Assembly (NCBI GenBank): GCA_047495785.1
Contig: JBLDXI010000015.1
Coordinates: 3,410,001 to 3,474,000, forward strand
Direction: 5' to 3'
Source: Lepidodermella squamata
Taxonomy: Eukaryota; Gastrotricha
DNA: 64,000 nucleotides
The position numbers and the translations under genes are program-made. The notes under the pieces were generated by a model. That model was not told the DNA's origin and searched no databases. It was given only the letters and a program-made list of their open reading frames with translations. Positions 50,481 through 61,264 of the stretch are shown piece by piece; position 1 is the first letter of the stretch; each line of letters opens with the position of its first letter.

Positions 50481-51258
50481 CGAATTGAATTAGCGGCATA
50501 CTAATGAATGTGCGACCGAAGCACAAAATCTGCCTAACTTTTCCGCAATTTCGACTCTGAACCTTTTTACTTGTTACTATTGTTTTGTATTGAAGCTTGC
50601 CAAATGTTTGAATCACCAAGCTAAACTGCATAATGGGATCATAGACGGAAATAAACACATCAGCTTTTTCAAATTATTTGTTGAAATTAAGGATGTTTAA
50701 TCCCGTGATGTGAGGTAACTTGGCGGGAAAAGGTACCTCATCGCCGATTTTATATTAAAGTAAATTAATTTCTTAAAATTGTTTTCGGTAGGAACATTCG
50801 GTAGGCACCTTCGGTTACAAAGGCTCAGAGCCGGAGGTAAAAATAACATACGCCATATGTGTACTACAAAAAATTCCAAATCCTGGTTTCCAGCTGCTGT
50901 CTAATTTGCCTTGAGTCAATTAATCCGCGCCAATCTACAGCAAATTGCTCGAGCGTGGGAGGAAACGATATTGACAGCAAACACCTTCCAACCTCGCATT
51001 AGCAGACATCAAAACTAGAAAAACAGAAGCCATACTGCTTAAGTTTATGCCTATATACCTATCCTAATTTTTTATACATTATAGAATTGTGGCGCTCAAA
51101 TCCCCGTTCAATAGAACAAATACCTAAAATTAAATAAATGGGATACAAGTTCTCTCTAGTCCCTGAATTTGTGTTTCCCAAAGTAGACACACTTGCAATA
51201 AGTATTTTAAAAGGTAAAATCCCTTGCTTCAAGTTCTCCTCATCGAATAGACATAGGC
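50481..51258. other. Intergenic spacer
   Basis: 778 bp between the protease-homologue gene and the intronless receptor, both on +. No supported ORF, RNA or repeat. Confidence 0.4.
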
Positions 51259-52410
51259 ATGAAGCATATTCTAACGTTTTTCACCTCTCAGATTTTAATG
51301 AAGCTTGCGGCGTTAGACGAATTAGACGAAGAGTTGGTTCGGAGTTGTTCAAACATAAGACAGCATGTCTACTCGCCTAATTGCATCGAGGGCCGGTTAT
51401 CCGCTTGCAATGTTACCAAAATAAAGATTGACCTGGTGCCGCAACGATTTCACGATATCAACGATGCGGAAGAAACTCTAACCATTTCCGCGTATTTGAC
51501 TATAAGTTGGGACCTCACCTGCCAAAGCTTTCGTCCTGATCGAGAGATGGCCTTCTACATGGATGAATCAAAAACATGGCTACCGAAAATGCATCACAGA
51601 AATGCAGTGCGAGATTTTCGAATGAACGATGGGTTTACGAGCCGCTTGCTCTTCAGTTTTTATCCGTCTAATGAAAACCAAACGTACCAACCACCATTCT
51701 TTGCCTGGCAAAGGATCGGAGTTATGACGTCCCATTGCCCGATGGACTATATGTGGTTTCCTTTTGATAAGCAAAGCTGCAAAATCGCGTTAGTACTCCA
51801 AGAGAACACAGCATCTACAATCGCGTATCCTACGAATAGAAGAGTTAGAGGCGTCGATTTCATGACAGAGAGCGCCGGATCTGGTTGGAACTTTGTAAAA
51901 TGGCAGCAAAAAGCTGAGTTTGTTTATATAATCGGCAATCGAAGTGCAGTAGTATTTGAGATAACTTTCAAACGAAAACCGGAATACTACGTTTACAACC
52001 TCATGCTACCTGGCCTGTTGATTTCAAGCCTTCAACTCGTCGGTTTCGTCATTCCGCCCTCAGTTCCTGACCGCCCAATGTTTTGCATTACGATTTTGCT
52101 TGCACTGACCTTTATTCAGGGCCAAGTGTTAAGCAGGATTCCCCAGAAACCTCAGCGCATTTTTATCGGAAATTACAATGATTTATACTCGCTTTTTTCA
52201 TGGACGTGTACGGTTTATTCGCTTGTTATTCTGGCCATCTCTAGGACATATCGGGAGCGATTTAAAACCCAAACAGCAATTTGCTCGTTTTTATCAATTT
52301 CAATGGCCAGAATTAGTGATCTCGTTGGGGTTATAGCTGCGACAATGTTCTTTCTCAGCATTAATTTCTACGCCATCGACGTAGCATGGAAGAATGGCTA
52401 CTTTGCGTAA
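51259..52410 (+). CDS. Intronless Cys-loop ligand-gated ion channel subunit (receptor 3)
   Basis: A single exon encodes 383 residues. The ligand domain carries a Cys-loop with the canonical 13-residue spacing (CPMDYMWFPFDKQSC). Four membrane segments follow: YNLMLPGLLISSLQLVGFVI, FCITILLALTFIQGQVL, FSWTCTVYSLVILAIS and DLVGVIAATMFFLSINFYAI. It is well diverged from receptors 1 and 2, with a very short TM3-TM4 loop, and the N-terminus lacks a strong signal peptide, so a leader exon may be missing upstream. No loop-C Cys pair. The absence of introns, against ten exons in the other two, suggests a retrocopy origin. AATAAA at about 52422. Confidence 0.85.
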   Translation: MKHILTFFTSQILMKLAALDELDEELVRSCSNIRQHVYSPNCIEGRLSACNVTKIKIDLVPQRFHDINDAEETLTISAYLTISWDLTCQSFRPDREMAFYMDESKTWLPKMHHRNAVRDFRMNDGFTSRLLFSFYPSNENQTYQPPFFAWQRIGVMTSHCPMDYMWFPFDKQSCKIALVLQENTASTIAYPTNRRVRGVDFMTESAGSGWNFVKWQQKAEFVYIIGNRSAVVFEITFKRKPEYYVYNLMLPGLLISSLQLVGFVIPPSVPDRPMFCITILLALTFIQGQVLSRIPQKPQRIFIGNYNDLYSLFSWTCTVYSLVILAISRTYRERFKTQTAICSFLSISMARISDLVGVIAATMFFLSINFYAIDVAWKNGYFA

Positions 52411-53165
52411 AATGAGAACAAATAAAAAGCAAGTTTAGGTATATGCAAAGACTTATGTACTTTGGAGCTGGCACAAGCTGCTGGCATTTTTACTCATGAA
52501 CATTCCCGTTTTCTTCTTGCTGGAAAACCATGTTAGAAGAATAAAGGAAATTATTAAAATGTGCTCTTTTTCGCTTTGCCGTCGCACATCGTACATGATG
52601 TCCCAGAAGTTGCGCTACTAATATTTTTCAATTTTGTATGAACTTTTTGTAATGAAATTCAATAAGAAAAATTCAAATTAAAGCTACGAGAGAATATCCC
52701 AGCTTTTGTCCGAGATTTAGACCAAGAAATAATAAATTTACCGGAGAAAACCCGGAAAAACCCGATGGTAATGGTTCGGTAATTTTCGGTATTTTACCCG
52801 GTTGGACCAGATTTCTCCGGACTTTTTTAATCTCATTAACAAGTGACATACTGGATTACTATTTCGAATTTTTCTAAACATTTTCTGGCCATGAGATGTG
52901 TCTCTCATTTTAGAGTTTCTTAACCCTTTTCCGTGTATTTTCTTTGCTTGCGTTAATTGTGGGACACGCTGTAATCCTTTCTTGTCGAATCCAGGTATTT
53001 TTACTTTGGTGATTTAGCAGCAAAAATTGATCAGAAAAAGTCAGGTTTCCGAAGAAAGTTTATTGCTTTAGGAAACAATCAGAAATTCATTTTCATCACA
53101 AAGTTTCCAATAAATCAAGTTAATCAAGTTCTCATTAATTCCTGATTCGTTATCATTCACAGCAT
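52411..53165. other. Convergent intergenic region with an inverted repeat
   Basis: 755 bp. A CCGGAGAAA/TTTCTCCGG inverted pair about 70 bp apart (near 52742 and 52810) encloses runs of ACCCGG and CGGTAATTTTCGGTA, the look of a small repeat or MITE fragment. Otherwise AT-rich. Confidence 0.35.
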
Positions 53166-53852
53166 TTAGATGGTCTTGGTGGCGATCTTGTAAACGGTCG
53201 GCTCGGCGCTGGTCATGAGGCTCTTGCCGGTGGTCGAGGCGGTGCGAGCTTCCTCAAGCGAGAGCTGAAAAAGCATTACAATATCAATCTGCCTAGGTCA
53301 ATTCTGTGGAAGTATTACCTTGGGAAGAGGAGCCTCGACGCAAAGGAGACCCTCGTTGGTGAGGAAAGACTTGACCTCGAGCTTCGACAGGTCAATCTTG
53401 AGGTCCTCAGGGACGTAGACCTTGCGCGAGTAGTGGCGCTTGATGTAGTGTTCCTTGTCCTTGACCTCATGGGTGGCCTCAACGTTGAGGGAGCGCTCCT
53501 TCGAGTTGAGGGTAACGCTGACCTCCTCCGGCTTGTACGAACGCATGTCGAAGTAGCAGTTGAGCGAGCGGTTGCCGTCAGCGTCGTAGCGGATCGGGTT
53601 AGCCAGCGAGTAGTGCTCGAGCATCGAAGCCGGGCGCGATGGCTGCAGGTTCAGCTCCGACGAGAAGGTGCGCTCGAGGTCCTTGAACATGCGGTTGAAT
53701 TGGCGGTCGAATTGACGATCGAACGGGGTGGTCCAGGTCGAGCGGGCATCGAACGGGGTCATCCAGCTGCTGGGGCCGCCGAAACCACCAACGCCGCCGT
53801 AGCCGCCGAAGGGAGAAGCAGCCCAGTTGTTGCCGAAAGGAGTCATAGCCAT
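53166..53852 (-). CDS. Small heat-shock protein (alpha-crystallin/Hsp20 family)
   Basis: Two exons (53852-53319 and 53264-53166) encode 210 residues. sHSPs are ATP-independent chaperones that form oligomers and hold unfolding proteins. A Gly/Phe/Trp-rich N-terminal region (FGGYGGVGGFGGP) and an arm with repeated FDRQFDRQFNR precede an alpha-crystallin domain from about residue 85 to 178 (LNCYFDMRSYKPEEVSVTL, HYIKRHYSRKVYVPEDL, SFLTNEGLLCVEAPLPK). The C-terminal extension (EPTVYKIATKTI) is in exon 2. Its length resembles nematode HSP-25-type proteins. A TATA box and a heat-shock element lie upstream. Codon use is C/G-rich in third positions compared with neighbours, typical of a highly expressed gene. 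Confidence 0.95.
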
Positions 53853-53948
53853 CTTGAAGGGTTGTTTTGAAAGAATTCGAAAAAGAATTGAAGCTTTTTT
53901 AATTGCTGGTTAGAGCGATTGATATCGATAACGATTCAGCCGCCTTAA

Positions 53949-53954
53949 TTTATA
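53949..53954 (-). promoter_or_regulatory. TATA box of the sHSP gene
   Basis: The minus strand reads TATAAA about 100 bp upstream of the sHSP ATG, followed immediately by a TTAAGGCGG motif. Position fits a core promoter. Confidence 0.6.
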
Positions 53955-54055
53955 CCGGAGCCATAGGTTGTTGCGCAATTTCATTGCGCACTGCTTAAAG
54001 CGTGTTCTAAGAAGTACTCTGGCACGTGCTTGGGCCTAACGAAAAGACGGCATGC

Positions 54056-54078
54056 GTCTAGAATTTTCCAGAATTCCA
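54056..54078 (-). promoter_or_regulatory. Heat-shock element upstream of the sHSP gene
   Basis: GAATTTTCCAGAA (54061-54073) is three alternating NGAAN/NTTCN pentamers in perfect phase, with a partial fourth on the left. This is the HSF1 trimer site, about 105 bp upstream of the TATA box. It indicates heat-inducible transcription. Confidence 0.7.
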
Positions 54079-54156
54079 AAAAGAGACTATCCCTATTCCA
54101 GACATTCATAGTTCGTATTTATTTATTTTATTCTAATAGAAAATTTAAAAAAATAA

Positions 54157-54652
54157 TCATGAATCCTTTTCCTCTACGGCTGTGGTGCTGCTCTCTGAGT
54201 GTGATTGCGTATCCAACTTGGCGAAATAATCGCTGACTGCATCGTTCAAGGCCATGAGCAGAGAGTTGAAAGCTTCGGCTACGTTGGTACCACTGTAAGC
54301 TGAAGCTTCAATAAACTCCATCGAGTAACCTTCAGCAAATTGTCGCCCTAAAAAAACAGAAATCCAGTCAATTTATGAGATTAAATTTTGTTAGGAATGT
54401 TTACCTTCTGCTGAGGAGACCCAGATTCGATCCTCGGTATCTTTCAACGCATCGAGTGACGATTGTGAGGCGCTTTTTTCGAAGGAATGAGGCGAACTGA
54501 GTTGAAGATCTTTCTTGTTGGCTAGCAACACACACATGGCCCCTGGCTCTGCGTATCTTCTAAATTTACGCACGTAACCTTCAATATTTTCGAACGAAGA
54601 CCGGTTCGCTACGTCGTAGACAAATATTGCACCCACACTACGCCGTAGAAAA
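54157..54652 (-). pseudogene. 3' half of a split Rab-like GTPase gene
   Basis: Exons 54652-54405 and 54347-54157 encode the C-terminal half of a Rab-type GTPase: FLRRSVGAIFVYDVANRSSF, LLANKKDLQ (G4 NKxD), and EASAYSGTNVAEAFNSLL (G5). The end is VEEKDS with no prenylatable cysteine. No P-loop or switch region lies upstream; the sequence runs straight into the rab-11 array. The acceptor at 54653 needs a phase-2 donor, exactly what the + strand exon ending at 61696 provides. Joined, the two halves would make a 270-residue Rab-like protein. As placed here the fragment cannot make a normal GTPase. It may be a real inversion or an assembly error. Confidence 0.8.
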
Positions 54653-54800
54653 CTACAAAAATATCGATTGACCATCATTATAAGGATTATAAGGAGTAAA
54701 AGCACATTATTTTCAGGTATAATATAACATCAAAAGAAGCGCAGTTTTGCAGAGTTTTTGCAAATATTTTTCCCACCTGACATTTATAACTCGCGAAAAT

Positions 54801-55483
54801 ATGCAGCCGGACGACTACGACTACTTGTTTAAAATCATTTTGATCGGCGATTCTGGGGTTGGGAAGTCTAACCTTTTGTCGAGATTCACTCGCAACGAAT
54901 TTAATCTCGAAAGCAAAACAACGATTGGCGTCGAGTTTGCTGTGCGCACCCTGCAGGTCGAGGGGAAAAACGTCAAAGCTCAGATCTGGGACACCGCCGG
55001 GCAAGAGCGCTATCGTGCCATCACAAATGCCTACTATCGAAATGCAGTAGGAGCCCTCCTGCTGTACGATATCGCTAAGGCCAACTCGCTGCAGAAATGT
55101 GAAAACTGGCTTCGAGAACTTCGCACCTTCTCGAATTTAATCTCGAAAGCAAAACAACGATTGGCGTCGAGTTTGCTGTGCGCACCCTGCAGGTCGAGGG
55201 GAAAAACGTCAAAGCTCAGATCTGGGACACCGCCGGGCAAGAGCGCTATCGTGCCATCACAAATGCCTACTATCGAAATGCAGTAGGAGCCCTCCTGCTG
55301 TACGATATCGCTAAGGCCAACTCGCTGCAGAAATGTGAAAACTGGCTTCGAGAACTTCGCACCTTCGCAGATCCTAACATAGAGGTTATGCTTGTTGGAA
55401 ACAAGTCGGACTTGAAGCACCTCCGCTCTGTCCCCGTGGAGGCCGGGCAAAGATTTGCAAGTAAATTTGCCCGATCTCAATAG
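54801..55483 (+). pseudogene. rab-11-like truncated copy 1 (internal 236-bp duplication)
   Basis: Begins like the intact gene ([19 protein letters not shown]). A 236-bp tandem duplication (the segment starting at 54897 recurs at 55133) shifts the frame after LRELRTF, so the G4 and G5 motifs are read only in the duplicated tail. It lacks the downstream exons coding for ETSAL and the prenylated C-terminus. Not expected to make a functional GTPase. Confidence 0.8.
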
Positions 55484-55508
55484 ATATTTGAGATTTTTAG
55501 TATCATTA

Positions 55509-56454
55509 TTTCTTAAACTATGCGCTGATTTATTTGCAACAAAAATTGCGTAAAAAAACAACATTGGTGTTCTAGTAAATTATTGCACGTACCAACCTGA
55601 TTTTCTGAGGCTCAAATCTCTAATAACACATGTGAGACGGTGTGTACAGAGAGATGAAAAAAATAATTGATACACAAACATACAAATTTATGCTACCCAG
55701 TTTGATCCAACGCTAATTATTATAATCATTATGGTGTGCCGATTGACATACTGAATTCACGCTAGACGACTACATCGTAAAAGTTGCTCCGTGGTTTTTG
55801 CAACCTGTAATAATGACTCTCGTATTAAGCAGGGATATATATAATTGATTTTTTGGCTGTGGAAATTTGAAACGAACTTGAACATAACATTATATTTAGG
55901 TATCACTATATTCTTCTTTGCACCAAAAGAGGCGCTGTTATAATTGGAATTTATATACTAGCTGATTATATTCTTAAAAATGTCTTTATTATAGAATAAA
56001 AATCGGATGAACTTTCTGTTTGCGTGTGCGCGATGCAGTTCGTCGAATGCTATATATATATCAATCGCTATATATTAACGGAAAAATTGTAATAAAAATA
56101 CCGCGATTTTCTCTCTTATTGTTGTTCAACAATGAGGTATGCATTACATACATATATGCGACGGAAAAATACAAATCGTAATAAAACGAAAGTTGGAAAT
56201 AAGCACCGGGTAAATACTTGTAAAAAAATCATATTTTGTCGAGGTGTTTTTTCCGCTCAGCAGGATCGCATGGCTGCATTTGCGGGCGATAAGGCGCGAC
56301 ACTGGGTGGATGCATAAAAAAGAGCGCGACTCGTGTGATTCATCACGCGCGCTTACCTGGCGTGAATAAGTGCTGTGTGGCCATGAGTCATCGCCTCATA
56401 TTGGCATTACTAATGAATGGCTGGCGCTTTTCTATACCTATGCGCCACACTTGC
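55509..56454 (+). repeat. Array spacer (unit 1); 819 bp of it recurs inverted at 61709-62527
   Basis: AT-rich non-coding spacer repeated at 57270-58215 and 59031-59740 region starts. The first 819 bp (55509-56327) is present as a reverse complement downstream of the split Rab gene's 5' half. A 61-codon frame inside it is repeated with the spacer and shows no family resemblance. Confidence 0.85.
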
Positions 56455-56561
56455 GAGTAAAAGCACATTATTTTCAGGTATAATATAACATCAAAAGAAG
56501 CGCAGTTTTGCAGAGTTTTTGCAAATATTTTTCCCACCTGACATTTATAACTCGCGAAAAT

Positions 56562-57244
56562 ATGCAGCCGGACGACTACGACTACTTGTTTAAAATCATT
56601 TTGATCGGCGATTCTGGGGTTGGGAAGTCTAACCTTTTGTCGAGATTCACTCGCAACGAATTTAATCTCGAAAGCAAAACAACGATTGGCGTCGAGTTTG
56701 CTGTGCGCACCCTGCAGGTCGAGGGGAAAAACGTCAAAGCTCAGATCTGGGACACCGCCGGGCAAGAGCGCTATCGTGCCATCACAAATGCCTACTATCG
56801 AAATGCAGTAGGAGCCCTCCTGCTGTACGATATCGCTAAGGCCAACTCGCTGCAGAAATGTGAAAACTGGCTTCGAGAACTTCGCACCTTCTCGAATTTA
56901 ATCTCGAAAGCAAAACAACGATTGGCGTCGAGTTTGCTGTGCGCACCCTGCAGGTCGAGGGGAAAAACGTCAAAGCTCAGATCTGGGACACCGCCGGGCA
57001 AGAGCGCTATCGTGCCATCACAAATGCCTACTATCGAAATGCAGTAGGAGCCCTCCTGCTGTACGATATCGCTAAGGCCAACTCGCTGCAGAAATGTGAA
57101 AACTGGCTTCGAGAACTTCGCACCTTCGCAGATCCTAACATAGAGGTTATGCTTGTTGGAAACAAGTCGGACTTGAAGCACCTCCGCTCTGTCCCCGTGG
57201 AGGCCGGGCAAAGATTTGCAAGTAAATTTGCCCGATCTCAATAG
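56562..57244 (+). pseudogene. rab-11-like truncated copy 2 (internal 236-bp duplication)
   Basis: Same as copy 1, including the identical 236-bp internal duplication and frameshift, 1,761 bp further on. The shared duplication shows that units 1 and 2 derive from one another after the internal duplication occurred. Confidence 0.8.
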
Positions 57245-58322
57245 ATATTTGAGATTTTTAGTATCATTATTTCTTAAACTATGCGCTGATTTATTTGCAA
57301 CAAAAATTGCGTAAAAAAACAACATTGGTGTTCTAGTAAATTATTGCACGTACCAACCTGATTTTCTGAGGCTCAAATCTCTAATAACACATGTGAGACG
57401 GTGTGTACAGAGAGATGAAAAAAATAATTGATACACAAACATACAAATTTATGCTACCCAGTTTGATCCAACGCTAATTATTATAATCATTATGGTGTGC
57501 CGATTGACATACTGAATTCACGCTAGACGACTACATCGTAAAAGTTGCTCCGTGGTTTTTGCAACCTGTAATAATGACTCTCGTATTAAGCAGGGATATA
57601 TATAATTGATTTTTTGGCTGTGGAAATTTGAAACGAACTTGAACATAACATTATATTTAGGTATCACTATATTCTTCTTTGCACCAAAAGAGGCGCTGTT
57701 ATAATTGGAATTTATATACTAGCTGATTATATTCTTAAAAATGTCTTTATTATAGAATAAAAATCGGATGAACTTTCTGTTTGCGTGTGCGCGATGCAGT
57801 TCGTCGAATGCTATATATATATCAATCGCTATATATTAACGGAAAAATTGTAATAAAAATACCGCGATTTTCTCTCTTATTGTTGTTCAACAATGAGGTA
57901 TGCATTACATACATATATGCGACGGAAAAATACAAATCGTAATAAAACGAAAGTTGGAAATAAGCACCGGGTAAATACTTGTAAAAAAATCATATTTTGT
58001 CGAGGTGTTTTTTCCGCTCAGCAGGATCGCATGGCTGCATTTGCGGGCGATAAGGCGCGACACTGGGTGGATGCATAAAAAAGAGCGCGACTCGTGTGAT
58101 TCATCACGCGCGCTTACCTGGCGTGAATAAGTGCTGTGTGGCCATGAGTCATCGCCTCATATTGGCATTACTAATGAATGGCTGGCGCTTTTCTATACCT
58201 ATGCGCCACACTTGCGAGTAAAAGCACATTATTTTCAGGTATAATATAACATCAAAAGAAGCGCAGTTTTGCAGAGTTTTTGCAAATATTTTTCCCACCT
58301 GACATTTATAACTCGCGAAAAT

Positions 58323-58769
58323 ATGCAGCCGGACGACTACGACTACTTGTTTAAAATCATTTTGATCGGCGATTCTGGGGTTGGGAAGTCTAACCTTTTG
58401 TCGAGATTCACTCGCAACGAATTTAATCTCGAAAGCAAAACAACGATTGGCGTCGAGTTTGCTGTGCGCACCCTGCAGGTCGAGGGGAAAAACGTCAAAG
58501 CTCAGATCTGGGACACCGCCGGGCAAGAGCGCTATCGTGCCATCACAAATGCCTACTATCGAAATGCAGTAGGAGCCCTCCTGCTGTACGATATCGCTAA
58601 GGCCAACTCGCTGCAGAAATGTGAAAACTGGCTTCGAGAACTTCGCACCTTCGCAGATCCTAACATAGAGGTTATGCTTGTTGGAAACAAGTCGGACTTG
58701 AAGCACCTCCGCTCTGTCCCCGTGGAGGCCGGGCAAAGATTTGCAAGTAAATTTGCCCGATCTCAATAG
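58323..58769 (+). pseudogene. rab-11-like truncated copy 3 (no internal duplication)
   Basis: Exon 1 is intact ([22 protein letters not shown]). The frame then runs into intron sequence and stops after [10 protein letters not shown], because exons 2 and 3 are not present before the next unit. A transcript reading through to unit 4's exons could in principle splice to them. Confidence 0.75.
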
Positions 58770-59847
58770 ATATTTGAGATTTTTAGTATCATTATTTCTT
58801 AAACTATGCGCTGATTTATTTGCAACAAAAATTGCGTAAAAAAACAACATTGGTGTTCTAGTAAATTATTGCACGTACCAACCTGATTTTCTGAGGCTCA
58901 AATCTCTAATAACACATGTGAGACGGTGTGTACAGAGAGATGAAAAAAATAATTGATACACAAACATACAAATTTATGCTACCCAGTTTGATCCAACGCT
59001 AATTATTATAATCATTATGGTGTGCCGATTGACATACTGAATTCACGCTAGACGACTACATCGTAAAAGTTGCTCCGTGGTTTTTGCAACCTGTAATAAT
59101 GACTCTCGTATTAAGCAGGGATATATATAATTGATTTTTTGGCTGTGGAAATTTGAAACGAACTTGAACATAACATTATATTTAGGTATCACTATATTCT
59201 TCTTTGCACCAAAAGAGGCGCTGTTATAATTGGAATTTATATACTAGCTGATTATATTCTTAAAAATGTCTTTATTATAGAATAAAAATCGGATGAACTT
59301 TCTGTTTGCGTGTGCGCGATGCAGTTCGTCGAATGCTATATATATATCAATCGCTATATATTAACGGAAAAATTGTAATAAAAATACCGCGATTTTCTCT
59401 CTTATTGTTGTTCAACAATGAGGTATGCATTACATACATATATGCGACGGAAAAATACAAATCGTAATAAAACGAAAGTTGGAAATAAGCACCGGGTAAA
59501 TACTTGTAAAAAAATCATATTTTGTCGAGGTGTTTTTTCCGCTCAGCAGGATCGCATGGCTGCATTTGCGGGCGATAAGGCGCGACACTGGGTGGATGCA
59601 TAAAAAAGAGCGCGACTCGTGTGATTCATCACGCGCGCTTACCTGGCGTGAATAAGTGCTGTGTGGCCATGAGTCATCGCCTCATATTGGCATTACTAAT
59701 GAATGGCTGGCGCTTTTCTATACCTATGCGCCACACTTGCGAGTAAAAGCACATTATTTTCAGGTATAATATAACATCAAAAGAAGCGCAGTTTTGCAGA
59801 GTTTTTGCAAATATTTTTCCCACCTGACATTTATAACTCGCGAAAAT

Positions 59848-60585
59848 ATGCAGCCGGACGACTACGACTACTTGTTTAAAATCATTTTGATCGGCGATTC
59901 TGGGGTTGGGAAGTCTAACCTTTTGTCGAGATTCACTCGCAACGAATTTAATCTCGAAAGCAAAACAACGATTGGCGTCGAGTTTGCTGTGCGCACCCTG
60001 CAGGTCGAGGGGAAAAACGTCAAAGCTCAGATCTGGGACACCGCCGGGCAAGAGCGCTATCGTGCCATCACAAATGCCTACTATCGAAATGCAGTAGGAG
60101 CCCTCCTGCTGTACGATATCGCTAAGGCCAACTCGCTGCAGAAATGTGAAAACTGGCTTCGAGAACTTCGCACCTTCGCAGATCCTAACATAGAGGTTAT
60201 GCTTGTTGGAAACAAGTCGGACTTGAAGCACCTCCGCTCTGTCCCCGTGGAGGCCGGGCAAAGATTTGCAAGTAAATTTGCCCGATCTCAATAGATATTT
60301 GAGATTTTTAGTATCATTATTTTTTAAGGTGAAAACGGTCTTTCATTCATTGAAACTTCCGCATTGGACGGCACGAACGTCGAAAAAGCTTTCAGAAATC
60401 TTATAGCAGGTATGATATCGATTTATTAGCTATTCGTTGTTGTTATGTTAAACCCATTCTCAGATATTTTCCCGAAAGTTGCAAGGCGTTCCGGGGAAGA
60501 AGACGTGGCGAAATACGAAGTGGTAGCTTCGATTAACCCGGCAACTCCCATGACCAAAAAGCCGAGTACGATCAATTGCTGTTGA
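59848..60585 (+). CDS. Rab11-like small GTPase (complete, divergent paralogue)
   Basis: Three exons (59848-60271, 60329-60409, 60464-60585) join in phase to 208 residues, normal for Rab11. Motifs are GDSGVGKSN (G1), TTIGVEF (switch I), [12 protein letters not shown] (G3), GNKSDL (G4), [14 protein letters not shown] (G5) and a C-terminal CC in STINCC for double geranylgeranylation. Rab11 controls recycling endosomes. It differs from the canonical Rab11 at the window end in segments such as [12 protein letters not shown] and VPVEAGQRF, so it is a lineage-specific paralogue. It is the last of four array units and the only one with all exons. The start is the first ATG in frame. Confidence 0.9.
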
Positions 60586-61264
60586 TTGCCAAGTCTGCCG
60601 CAAAGCGAAATCAGCGATTTCAAAATACTACATGTTTTTATTAATTATTTTGTCTTCTTCTCACGCTTTCTGCGCTGAAATGAAGCAAATTTATCATAAT
60701 AAAAATGCGGTTTTTCGATAAATCAATCTCTCATCAAGGGTTAAAATCCTGTAGAATAACACGATCCGCTCCACAGCTAAAAAAGGAAGATGAGAAAGTC
60801 ATTCGACTTCATTGAATTTGGAAAGCTATAAATAAAAAACACGTTATACGCCAAACAAAGAACGCCCTCTCATGCACGTAAAATAATGTGTGTTATTTTT
60901 TTTCTTCTTTCAAATTTCGTCCAGTTCGTGGTCTGGTGGCACAGGATTTATTACAACATGTGAAGTAATGAGCGTCAACCTCATACCTGAGATGCACGTA
61001 GTTTGAAACTATAGTTGTGAATAAATTATTAGAAAAAATAATAGCACACAATAATATAATGTAGACTCTCTCCTCAATTTTTCACATGCGAGTTATCAGA
61101 AATAAACTCTGAGAAAACAGTGAGCGATTTACGGCATGAGCGAACTAACGCGATAAGATAACGCCAAGTGTAGTCTGGAACTTATTCACCCTGCTGACAT
61201 AAATAATAATCACTATTTGAATTCTTTCAATGCCATAATCTGGCTGCAAATAACAAAAACAATA
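60586..61264. other. Intergenic region
   Basis: 679 bp between the intact rab-11-like gene and the split Rab 5' half. AT-rich; no supported ORF. Confidence 0.4.

Larger units (their letters stand above)
54694..60320 (+). repeat. Tandem array of rab-11-like 5' gene segments (3 full units + 1 partial)
   Basis: Unit boundaries are at 54694, 56455, 58216 and 59741. The first two periods are 1,761 bp and the third is 1,525 bp; the 236-bp difference is an internal tandem duplication in units 1 and 2. Each unit holds promoter-proximal sequence, rab-11 exon 1, the start of intron 1 and a ~940-bp spacer. Sequences compared by eye look identical. Unit 4 diverges after about 60320 into the genuine rest of the gene. 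Near-perfect identity implies very recent amplification or an assembly artefact. Confidence 0.9.

Noticed and set aside
53433-53870. 145-codon + strand frame
   Set aside because: Antisense to the sHSP exon; the frame is a by-product of the third-position G/C bias of the real gene.
55034-55564. 176-233-codon minus-strand frames repeated through the rab-11 array
   Set aside because: Exact antisense of rab-11 exon 1 and intron; no independent family resemblance.
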